Origin: Nocardioides sp. GY 10127
Lineage (GTDB): Bacteria > Actinomycetota > Actinomycetes > Propionibacteriales > Nocardioidaceae
Length of the DNA: 64,000 nucleotides
Assembly: GCF_004919085.1 (NCBI RefSeq)
Contig: NZ_STGL01000002.1
Span: forward strand, 372,001 to 436,000
Reading direction: 5' to 3'
How positions within the stretch are numbered: the stretch's first letter is position 1; every line of letters starts with the position of its first letter. The notes under the pieces are model-generated. The model did not search any database, had not been told where the DNA came from, and saw nothing but the letters and a program-made list of their open reading frames with translations. Below are positions 35,474 through 42,594 of the stretch, piece by piece. The position numbers and the translations under genes were made by a program.

Positions 35474-36010
35474 TCAGGAGGCGGCTCGGTGGGTGCCCAC
35501 GAGCTCGCCGTCCACGAACATGAGCGGCTCCCCCTCGTGGGCGGCCACCCCGGTCACGCGCCCGACGACGATGTGGTGGTCCCCGCCCGGGAAGACGGCG
35601 TGCACCTCGCAGGCCAGGTGCCCGCGCGCCCCGGCGACGACCGGGACCCCGGCCAGCGGCCCGCCGAGCTCCTCACCAGGCTCGGTGCAGAAGACCTCCA
35701 TCGACGCCAGGTCCCGACCTCGACCGGCCAGCGCGGTGGCCACCTCGCCCTGGTGGGCGCTGAGGACGCTGATCGCGAACGGTCGCCCGGGCTCGACGAG
35801 CAGCGGTGCCATCTGGCCCTCGTGCCGCACGCAGACGAGCACGAGCGGCGGGTCGAGCGAGACGGACGTGAAGGAGTTCGCCGTCATGGCGGAGACCTGA
35901 CCGTCGTCCGTCAGCGCCGTGACCGCCGTGACCCCCGTCGAGAAGCGCCCGACGGCGCGACGGAAGACACGCTGGTCGAGGGCGTCGGTGGACGTCACGG
36001 AGGCGCTCAC
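35474..36010 (-). CDS. Flavin reductase (HpaC/PheA2-like)
   Basis: 178 residues, flavin-reductase-like split barrel: FRRAVGRFSTGVTAVTAL, SAMTANSFTSVSLDPPLVLVCV, RPFAISVLSAHQ and the closing GDHHIVVGRVTGV. Supplies reduced FMN/FAD to a monooxygenase. The GTG overlaps the stop of the acyl-CoA dehydrogenase-like gene (GTGA), the classic arrangement of two-component flavin monooxygenases. Confidence 0.9.
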   Translation of the reverse strand: MSASVTSTDALDQRVFRRAVGRFSTGVTAVTALTDDGQVSAMTANSFTSVSLDPPLVLVCVRHEGQMAPLLVEPGRPFAISVLSAHQGEVATALAGRGRDLASMEVFCTEPGEELGGPLAGVPVVAGARGHLACEVHAVFPGGDHHIVVGRVTGVAAHEGEPLMFVDGELVGTHRAAS

Positions 36011-37188
36011 TTGCCCACGCGCGGCACCGTGGCGCCGTCGATGTAGCCCTTGCCGGAGAAGTCGCCGTTGAGCAGGCCGCGGCCCACGCTGGCGGTGAGG
36101 TGCTCGTCCCGGGTGTGCAGCGTGAACACGCGGGCGTCGCGGTAGGCCTGCTCCAGCGGGAGGGAGCGGAAGACCGCCCGCGCGCCGCAGATGTCGAACG
36201 CCTCCTGCGAGACGTGCAGCAGCACCTTCTTCGCCACGTGGAGCACCTGGAGGGACTTCAGCTCCGCCAGGTCGGGGTCCTCGCCGCGCTCCCACTCGGC
36301 GGCCGCGACGTCCAGGCCGGCGCGGAGCATCGCGAGCTGGGAGGCGGAGGAGCCCAGCCGGACCATCATCAGGTCGCTGTGCTGGAGGTGGGGACGCTTG
36401 CGCACCCACGCCAGGCAGAAGTCGAGGATGCCCTGGGCCTGGCCGACGTGGTTGGCGGCGAAGCCGAGCGAGAACGTGCGGACCTCGTCCTTGACCCAGT
36501 AGCCCGGGGCACCGAAGACGGCGTCGGCGGGGAGGTGCAGGTCGGTGACCTTCACGCCCCAGCTCACGGTCGCGCGCATGCCCATCACGTCCCACTCGTC
36601 GACGAGCTCGACCTCGGGGGCGTCGGAGGGGACGAGGACGCAGACGGTGCGCTGCTCGTAGGGCGCGTCGCCCGGCACGGCCAGCCAGATCAGCAGGTAG
36701 TCGGCGCCGGCGGCGACCGAGGCGAAGTGCTTCTCGCAGGTCAGCACCCAGCTGCCGTCGTCCTGCGGCTGCAGCTCCTGGACGTAGAGGCCGTCGGAGG
36801 TCTTCGCCGGCGAGGACTCGCTGCCCACGGAGGCGAGCACCTTGCCGTTGGCGACGATGTCCTTGACGTAGGTGTCGTGCTGGGCGGGCGTGGCCGTCGC
36901 GCAGAGGATGCCGAGCGCGTGCGAGTGCACCTGGAGCAGCTGGCTGGTGTTGCAGTCGAACGCGGCCATCGTCGCCAGGAGGCGGTAGTAGGTGCCGAAG
37001 CGGTCCCCCGCCCACAGGCCCTCGCCGCCGAGGTCCACCGGCGCGGTGAGCGCCAGCAGGTGGTTCTGCCGCAGCAGCTCGAAGTTCTCCGCCGGGAAGG
37101 ACTCCTCCCGGTCGTGCTTCGCCACGGTCGCCGTGAACGGCTCCCGGAAGCTCTCCACGAGCTCCAGCAGCTCCGCCTCGCTACGCAT
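36007..37188 (-). CDS. Acyl-CoA dehydrogenase-like protein, probable group D flavin monooxygenase
   Basis: 393 residues, acyl-CoA dehydrogenase fold (LLRQNHLLALTAPVDLGGEG; CATATPAQHDTYV; WDVMGMRATVSWGVKVTD; SQEAFDICGARAVF). The catalytic Glu of true dehydrogenases is not evident, and the next gene is a flavin reductase, so an oxygenase of the DszC / p-hydroxyphenylacetate-hydroxylase C2 / amine N-hydroxylase type is more likely than beta-oxidation. ATG 37188 has GGAGGG 8 nt upstream, better than GTG 37197. Operator-like site C is 28 nt upstream. First gene of a four-gene operon with the reductase, DUF1028 and ThDP enzyme. Confidence 0.85.
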   Translation of the reverse strand: MRSEAELLELVESFREPFTATVAKHDREESFPAENFELLRQNHLLALTAPVDLGGEGLWAGDRFGTYYRLLATMAAFDCNTSQLLQVHSHALGILCATATPAQHDTYVKDIVANGKVLASVGSESSPAKTSDGLYVQELQPQDDGSWVLTCEKHFASVAAGADYLLIWLAVPGDAPYEQRTVCVLVPSDAPEVELVDEWDVMGMRATVSWGVKVTDLHLPADAVFGAPGYWVKDEVRTFSLGFAANHVGQAQGILDFCLAWVRKRPHLQHSDLMMVRLGSSASQLAMLRAGLDVAAAEWERGEDPDLAELKSLQVLHVAKKVLLHVSQEAFDICGARAVFRSLPLEQAYRDARVFTLHTRDEHLTASVGRGLLNGDFSGKGYIDGATVPRVGK

Positions 37189-37216
37189 GCAGCACACCCT
37201 CCGTCGTCTCGACTTT

Positions 37217-37241
37217 GTTGAGCATCCATCAACTTGCGTTG
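37217..37241. promoter_or_regulatory. Operator-like site C (monooxygenase operon)
   Basis: GTTGAGCATCCATCAAC, TTGC, GTTG: core with GTTGA-N7-TCAAC dyad symmetry plus the third half-site after 4 nt. 28 nt upstream of the monooxygenase ATG and 116 nt from the iclR stop codon. Confidence 0.72.
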
Positions 37242-37356
37242 CGAAGTTAGCACCGGATTCAGGGCGCGCTCCGGCGCAGGCCGTAACGAGTGTGTTAATC
37301 CTCGACGGCCCTCGACGGCCCCCGGTGAGGACGGGGGCGGGCGGTGCGGCGGGACC

Positions 37357-38139
37357 TCAGCCGCGCGGGTCCTGCTGGCCCTGAAGGAAGTCGTTGGCGT
37401 GGCCGGCGATGCCCTGCAGGCCCTTGATGATGAGCTCGCGCTGCGCCTCGAAGCGGCCCTCCGGGGCGGAGACGGCGACCGTCGCGTAGACGCGGTCGGC
37501 GTAGTTGCCGACGTCGAAGATCGGGACGGCCGCGCTGGTCACGTGCTCGCCGCCGGGGTCGGTCACGACGGCGTAGCCCTGCTCGGCGATCTCGCGCAGC
37601 TGGCGCCACACCGTGCTCCAGCTGCCGACCTGGGCCCTGTCGCGGCGGGCGATCGAGTCGTAGACCGCCCGGACCTCCTGCTCGTCGGAGCGCACCAGCA
37701 GCCCGTAGCCGCTGGCGGTGCCGATGAGCGGCTCCGGGCGCCCGGTGCGGATCTGCACGTAGAGCATCCGGTCCGGCTCGAAGACGGCGAGGGCGCGCTG
37801 CTGGCTGCCGTCGCGGACGCTGATGTAGACCGTCTCCTCGATCTCCGCGGCGAGCTGGGCCAGGCGGGGGTACGTGGAGCTGATCGTCTGCGCGAGCAGC
37901 GCGCGGGAGGCCATGTGCACGACGGCCCAGCCCAGCTGGTAGCCCCGGCGCGGGCCGAGCCGCTCGACCAGCCCGTACTTGGCGAACGTCGCCAACGAGC
38001 GGGAGACCTGCGCCTTGTCCATGCCCGAGCGCTCCGCCAGGCCGGACACGGTGAGGACCCGCTGGTCCTCCTCCGGATCCGCGAAGGCGAACAGGAGCGA
38101 GAGTGCCTTGTCCAACGATGACGCGATCGCCGTGCTCAC
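37357..38139 (-). CDS. IclR family transcriptional regulator
   Basis: 260 residues. N-terminal winged helix-turn-helix (about 10-75: SSLDKALSLLFAF, LTVSGLAERSGMDKAQVSRSLATF, KYGLVERLG) and C-terminal IclR effector domain (about 85-250; ETVYISVRDG, IGTASGYGLL, AAVPIFD). IclR proteins bind dyads as dimers or tetramers and respond to small catabolites. GTG 38139 chosen with AGGAGG upstream. It lies between the monooxygenase operon and the divergent GMC gene, and is the only DNA-binding regulator in the accessory region, so it is the best candidate for the four GTTG-N9-CAAC sites. No such site lies upstream of iclR itself. Confidence 0.92.
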   Translation of the reverse strand: MSTAIASSLDKALSLLFAFADPEEDQRVLTVSGLAERSGMDKAQVSRSLATFAKYGLVERLGPRRGYQLGWAVVHMASRALLAQTISSTYPRLAQLAAEIEETVYISVRDGSQQRALAVFEPDRMLYVQIRTGRPEPLIGTASGYGLLVRSDEQEVRAVYDSIARRDRAQVGSWSTVWRQLREIAEQGYAVVTDPGGEHVTSAAVPIFDVGNYADRVYATVAVSAPEGRFEAQRELIIKGLQGIAGHANDFLQGQQDPRG

Positions 38140-38356
38140 CCCACGCCCCTCCTGTCTCTCGCCGCACACGCTGCCCGGCCACACCTTGCCCGGCCACACC
38201 CTGCCCCGGCCACGTGACCGTCAGCAGTCGGACACGTTACGCCGAGCGACCGGGCTGCGGGGGCAGCGCAACGACGTCCGCCACGCGCGGGGAGCAGCAG
38301 GACGCCGGGGACGGACCCGGTAGCGTCCGGAACCCACCCACCAGGAGGCCCCGCCC

Positions 38357-38371
38357 GTGAGCGCCCGATGA
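38357..38371 (+). other. Four-codon upstream ORF before the GMC oxidoreductase gene
   Basis: AGGAGG at 38343-38348, 8 nt, then GTG AGC GCC CGA TGA. The stop overlaps the ATG of the GMC gene (ATGA at 38368). The Shine-Dalgarno is ideally placed for this mini-ORF and too far (19 nt) for the GMC ATG, so the gene is probably reached by termination-reinitiation. Confidence 0.55.
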
Positions 38372-39918
38372 GCACCACCGAGGACACGTTCGACTACCTG
38401 GTCGTGGGTGGTGGCACCGCCGGGGCGGTGGTGGCCCGCCGCCTGGCCGAGCTCACCGACGCCACGATCGCCCTGGTCGAGTGGGGCCCCAGCGACGAGG
38501 ACGAGCCGCGCGCGCTCGACATCACGCGGCACGCCGAGATGATGGAGGGCGAGTACGACCTCGACTACCGCTGCGAGCCGCAGGAGCGCGGCAACTCGGC
38601 GATCCGGCAGTCGCGCGCCCGCATCCTCGGCGGGTGCAGCACCCACAACACCATGATCATGTGGCGGCCGCCGGCGGCCGACCTGGAGGAGTGGGAGGCG
38701 CTCGGCGCCGAGGGCTGGGGACCCGACGTGGTGCTGCCCTACTACGAACGGGTCACCAGCCGCGTCCGCAGCGGACCCATCCCGCCCGAGCACCGCAACC
38801 CCTACCTCGCCGACGCCACGCAGGCGGCCGCCGACGCGCTGGGCGTTCCCCTGGTCCCCGACTGGAACACCGGCTTCGAGCCGGTGGAGGGCGCCGGGTT
38901 CCTCGACATCGGCTACCACCCCGAGACCCGGGTCCGGTCCTCCGCCTCGGTCTCCTACCTGCACCCCCTGGCGGACCTGCCCGACCGCCTGCGGGTGCTG
39001 CTCGGTCTCCGCGCGGTGCAGGTGCTGGTCACGGGCGCCCGCGCGCACGGCGTCCGCGTGGTCGACGGGGAGGGACGCGAGCGGGTCCTCACCGCCCGGC
39101 ACGAGGTGGTGCTCACCGCGGGCGCGATCGACACGCCCCGACTGCTCCAGCTCTCCGGCATCGGGCCTCGCGCGGTCCTCGAGGCGGCCGGCGTCCCCGT
39201 CCTGCTGGACCTGCCCGGCGTCGGCGAGAACCTGATGGACCACCCGGAGGGCCTCGTCGTCTGGGAGGCGGCACGCGCGCTCCCGGACGTCCGCGCGGCC
39301 GACTGGGACGCCGCAGTCCTGGCCCGGATGCCCGGCTCGCAGGAGCAGCGCCCCGACCTGCTCGTGCACGTGCCGCTGCTGACCTGGGCCGAGCACGCCA
39401 CCGCGCTCGGCCACGACGTGCCGGAGCCGACGCTCTCCCTCACCCCCAACGTCGCGCGCGCCAGGAGCCGCGGCCGGGTCTGGGTCGACTCGGCCGACCC
39501 CGAGCGTCCACCCCGGATCGACTACCGCTCCTTCACCGACCCCGACGGCCACGACGAGCGCGTGCTGGTCGAGGGGGTGCGGATGGCTCGGCGGATCGCC
39601 CAGGTCGAGCCGTTCGCCTCGTGGGTGGGCCGCGAGCTCTTCCCCGGCCCGGACGTGCAGGACGACGAGGAGCTCTCCGCACTCGTCCGAGCGACCCACC
39701 ACACCGTCTACCACGTGTCCGGCACCTGCCGGATGGGTGCGGTCGACGACCCCTCCGCAGTCGTCGACCCCACCCTGCGCGTGCGCGGCCTGGACGGCCT
39801 GAGGGTGGCGGACGCGTCGGTGTTCCCCGTGCTCACGGCCGTCAACCCGGTCGGCACGGTGTTCACCGTCGCCGAGCGCGCCGCCGACCTCCTGGCCGCC
39901 GACTGGCCCGGCCGCTAG
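38368..39918 (+). CDS. GMC family FAD-dependent oxidoreductase
   Basis: 516 residues, glucose-methanol-choline oxidoreductase. FAD-binding YLVVGGGTAGAVVARRLAE, RILGGCSTHNTMIMWR, GAIDTPRLLQLSGIG, and the active-site His in YHVSGTCRMGAVDDPSAVVDP (part) with Asn in VNPVGTVFTVAE. Oxidises an alcohol to an aldehyde or ketone; choline is only one possible substrate and no betaine genes are nearby. Divergent from iclR and probably part of the same catabolic function, although no operator-like motif was found in its 230-nt upstream region. Ends with a 4-bp CTAG overlap against the convergent peroxidase gene. Confidence 0.9.
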   Translation: MSTTEDTFDYLVVGGGTAGAVVARRLAELTDATIALVEWGPSDEDEPRALDITRHAEMMEGEYDLDYRCEPQERGNSAIRQSRARILGGCSTHNTMIMWRPPAADLEEWEALGAEGWGPDVVLPYYERVTSRVRSGPIPPEHRNPYLADATQAAADALGVPLVPDWNTGFEPVEGAGFLDIGYHPETRVRSSASVSYLHPLADLPDRLRVLLGLRAVQVLVTGARAHGVRVVDGEGRERVLTARHEVVLTAGAIDTPRLLQLSGIGPRAVLEAAGVPVLLDLPGVGENLMDHPEGLVVWEAARALPDVRAADWDAAVLARMPGSQEQRPDLLVHVPLLTWAEHATALGHDVPEPTLSLTPNVARARSRGRVWVDSADPERPPRIDYRSFTDPDGHDERVLVEGVRMARRIAQVEPFASWVGRELFPGPDVQDDEELSALVRATHHTVYHVSGTCRMGAVDDPSAVVDPTLRVRGLDGLRVADASVFPVLTAVNPVGTVFTVAERAADLLAADWPGR

Positions 39919-41528
39919 GCGATCCCCTCCGCGTCCAGCACGACGTTGGCCAGGTCGCTCAGGGTGAACTGCCCCGACCGCCGGCCCGGGAGCGTCGGCG
40001 TCCACGTGGGCTCCACGTTGAGGTACGACGTGGGGTCACCGGCGAGGAGCCCCACGAGCACCTCGGCGACGATCCGCCCACCCACCGGGCCCAGCTGGGT
40101 GCCGCCCGTGAGGACGTCGGCCTCCTTCAGGCAGTAGAACCACAGCGGCGTGCGGTCGACGAGCGCGTCGACCTGGGCGCTCGTGAGCGTCGAGTCGCCG
40201 TAGAGCTGCTCACGCCCCAGCGGCTCCAGCCCCATCCTGCGGGCGACGTCCTCCCCCGCCGGCAGCCCCATGCGCTTGCCTCGGACGAGGTTGAGCGTCG
40301 CCAGCGACCGCGCCACGTCGGGCGGGAAGCCGGAGACGATGGCCTGTGCCTCCGCGGTGGACTCGGGCAGCCGGCCAAGGGGGTGCGCCAGCTGCGTGTC
40401 GATCCGGAAGGACGGCTGGGGCAACCCCGCCGGCAGGCTCGTGTCCTGGGCCCCGCGGATGCCGGGCAGGAAGAACCGCCAGTCCAGCCCCCACTCCTTC
40501 TCCAGGGGCCGGAACCCGTTGAGCGACTGGTGCGGGCCGCCCTCCCCGGAGAACGTGGGGATGCGGGAGACGCCGGGGATCGGCGGGTCCACCACCGAGG
40601 CGTCGTTGAGGGCGTAGCTGGGCCGCACGGTCGAGTGCCCGTAGCGGTAGGCGGCCACGGAGAACTCCACGGGCATGTACGGGTTCTCCCGCCACCGGTA
40701 GAACCGCAGGTCGGGCCTCGCCGTGCTGCCCGACGCGCTGGGCGAGGTCAGGTAGCTCGACTCCCCCAGCAGGCTGTCGACGACGTCGTCGCCCACCAGC
40801 CGCGGGAGGAAGTCCCGGACGACCACCCACTGGTAGTGCCACCGGACGACCTGCTGGGCGAGCCGGAACCGGTCCCCGCGGGACCAGGTCGGGTGCTCCG
40901 CGCTCACCTGGTCGACGACGGCGTTGTGGAAGCGCAGCACCAGGCACTGGAGCTGGGCGATGACGAGGTTCTCGTCGTTGCGCGGGTCCCCGATGAGCGC
41001 GCGGCCGCTGGCCACGCGGGGCAGGTCGGGGCCGGCGTACCGGGCGTCCCCCGAGACCTCCTCGCCGAGGGTGAAGTGCAGGCCGCCGGGCTCGTACAGG
41101 TACGGCTGGTCGGCGGGCCCGCGGCCGTAGACGTTGTCCAGGTCGAAGCGGGGGGTGCGGAAGTTGACCAGCGCCTCGGGGTCGTTCTGGCGGGTCAGGC
41201 TCGAGACCGGGTCGAAGGTGATGTCGTGGTCGACGAACTGGCCGAAGAACGTGTACGCCGCCGGTGCGCGGAGCTCCCCGTGGCGCACCGCGGTGTTCTC
41301 GCCCCGGTCGTCGCTGTCGATGGGCAGGTCGAGGTGGCCGCCGGTGACCGGCTGGATCATGGACTCGGCCAGGGCGACGAGGACGTCGTCGGGCACGTCG
41401 TGGCTGGGCAGCTCGCGGAACATCCGACCGAAGCGGCCGGCGAAGCTGCGTGAGGAAGGGGTCCCCTCGAGACCCCTCGGAGCGAGCCCCCCGTGCGCGG
41501 CGCGCGCGGCGGAAACAGGTGCGGGCAT
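39915..41528 (-). CDS. Animal-type haem peroxidase family protein
   Basis: 537 residues. The distal-haem motif TFFGQFVDHDITFDP and the proximal-His segment VEFSVAAYRYGHSTVRPSYAL match the peroxidase-cyclooxygenase superfamily; RFHNAVVDQV and WHYQWVVVRDFLP agree. No signal peptide is evident (ATG MPAPVSAARAAHGG behind GGAAGG), unlike secreted animal homologues. Bacterial members oxidise halides or organic substrates with peroxide, but few are characterised. A CRP-like palindrome lies 51 nt upstream. Convergent with the GMC gene, which could supply H2O2 if it acts as an oxidase (inference). Confidence 0.9.
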   Translation of the reverse strand: MPAPVSAARAAHGGLAPRGLEGTPSSRSFAGRFGRMFRELPSHDVPDDVLVALAESMIQPVTGGHLDLPIDSDDRGENTAVRHGELRAPAAYTFFGQFVDHDITFDPVSSLTRQNDPEALVNFRTPRFDLDNVYGRGPADQPYLYEPGGLHFTLGEEVSGDARYAGPDLPRVASGRALIGDPRNDENLVIAQLQCLVLRFHNAVVDQVSAEHPTWSRGDRFRLAQQVVRWHYQWVVVRDFLPRLVGDDVVDSLLGESSYLTSPSASGSTARPDLRFYRWRENPYMPVEFSVAAYRYGHSTVRPSYALNDASVVDPPIPGVSRIPTFSGEGGPHQSLNGFRPLEKEWGLDWRFFLPGIRGAQDTSLPAGLPQPSFRIDTQLAHPLGRLPESTAEAQAIVSGFPPDVARSLATLNLVRGKRMGLPAGEDVARRMGLEPLGREQLYGDSTLTSAQVDALVDRTPLWFYCLKEADVLTGGTQLGPVGGRIVAEVLVGLLAGDPTSYLNVEPTWTPTLPGRRSGQFTLSDLANVVLDAEGIA

Positions 41529-41579
41529 GGCGGCCTTCCTTCGCCCCGGACGGCCCGTCCGCCGCCCGGGGCACCGAGA

Positions 41580-41595
41580 TGTGACTGGGATCACT
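41580..41595. promoter_or_regulatory. CRP/GlxR-like palindrome upstream of the peroxidase gene
   Basis: TGTGACTGGGATCACT matches the TGTGA-N6-TCACA consensus of CRP-family regulators at all but the last base. It is 51 nt upstream of the peroxidase ATG. No CRP-family gene is in the window. Confidence 0.5.
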
Positions 41596-41756
41596 GACAC
41601 GGTAGGAGGTATGCCGACCTGCACCTATGTCTCCGCCGCGACCCGTGCGCCCCGGGGACGTGGCAGGTCGCAGCGCGTGCCGGAGCAGTCCTGAACAGGC
41701 GTCCTACCGGGCCGCTCCGGACCGGAGCCGACTCCGGCGGCGATGCGGGACGGGTG

Positions 41757-42434
41757 TCAGCCCCGTCGGTGCCACTGCCCCCGCGAGACCACCCGTTCCT
41801 CGCCGTCCACGACGACGACCGCCGAGGCGTCGTCGAGCAGGTAGGACCGGTGGCCGAGCCCGGCCGCCCAGGCCTCGGCCGTCGTGAGGGTGTTCTCCGG
41901 CAGGTGGGGATTGTCCAGGTGGGGGAAGAGTGAGAACCCCACGAGCCCGAGGGTCCGGTCGACGCCCGGGGTGGAGGCCTCCGCTCCCGGGGGCGTCCAC
42001 CCCACGAAGTCGGCGCCGATGCTCGGCGTCACGACCATCGACCCTGCGCTGAGGCCGACGTAGACCAGGTCGAGCGACGGCAGGAGCGCGTCGAGGCCCG
42101 AGGCGAGCATCGCGTGGTGCAGGAAGAGCGGGTCCCCACCGGCGACGAGCAGCGCGTCGGCCTGCTCGAGCGCGGGACGCCACACCGACTCGTCCAGGAG
42201 GGGCAGCGCGGTGAGCTCCAGGACGCCGACCTCGGCCCAGCCGACCTCGGCCAGCGGCGCGCCCGACTGCCCGCGCACCACCCGCCCCGTCTCGGCGACG
42301 CCCTGCGACAGGGCGTGCAGGGCCGTGGGAACCAGGATCGCGCGCGCCTCCCCCACCGGCTTGCCCAGCAGCTCCTCGAGGGCGGAGGCGATCGCCTCGT
42401 TCGCAATGCCTCCCGAGGTCAGCAGCATCTTCAT
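41757..42434 (-). CDS. Peptidase E-like S51 family serine peptidase
   Basis: 225 residues. S51 features: LLTSGG at the start, VAGGDPLFL, nucleophile Ser119 in VYVGLSAGSMVV, FPHLDNPH with the likely His, and VVVDGEERVV near the end. E. coli PepE cleaves Asp-X dipeptides; other members act on cyanophycin or sialyl-type substrates. ATG behind AGGAG. The open frame upstream, which contains a 12-bp repeat, is rejected. Divergent from the amine oxidase. Confidence 0.85.
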   Translation of the reverse strand: MKMLLTSGGIANEAIASALEELLGKPVGEARAILVPTALHALSQGVAETGRVVRGQSGAPLAEVGWAEVGVLELTALPLLDESVWRPALEQADALLVAGGDPLFLHHAMLASGLDALLPSLDLVYVGLSAGSMVVTPSIGADFVGWTPPGAEASTPGVDRTLGLVGFSLFPHLDNPHLPENTLTTAEAWAAGLGHRSYLLDDASAVVVVDGEERVVSRGQWHRRG

Positions 42435-42522
42435 CGTCGTCTCCTGGTCGGTCCGCCGTGGCGGCCCGGCGAGGACCGCGCGGGGCCCGCGCCGCCCCGT
42501 CCACGGCACCGTAGCCGCCCGC

Positions 42523-42558
42523 GCCGACACCCGAGCCGACACCCGTGCCGACACCCGT
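42523..42558 (+). repeat. 12-bp tandem repeat in a divergent intergenic region
   Basis: Three units of gccgacacccg(a/t) at 42523, 42535 and 42547, between the S51 peptidase and the amine oxidase. 37 nt before the amine oxidase ATG. Confidence 0.75.
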
Positions 42559-42594
42559 GGCCCGGGCGTGCCCCCGACGTGCAAGTGTGGACCC

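Noticed and set aside
36007..37188. Beta-oxidation acyl-CoA dehydrogenase
   Set aside because: Translationally coupled flavin reductase and lack of any CoA-pathway or ETF gene nearby argue for a flavin monooxygenase.
38368..39918. Choline dehydrogenase (betA)
   Set aside because: GMC family similarity alone; no betaine aldehyde dehydrogenase or choline transporter is adjacent, and the aldehyde dehydrogenase here belongs to another operon.
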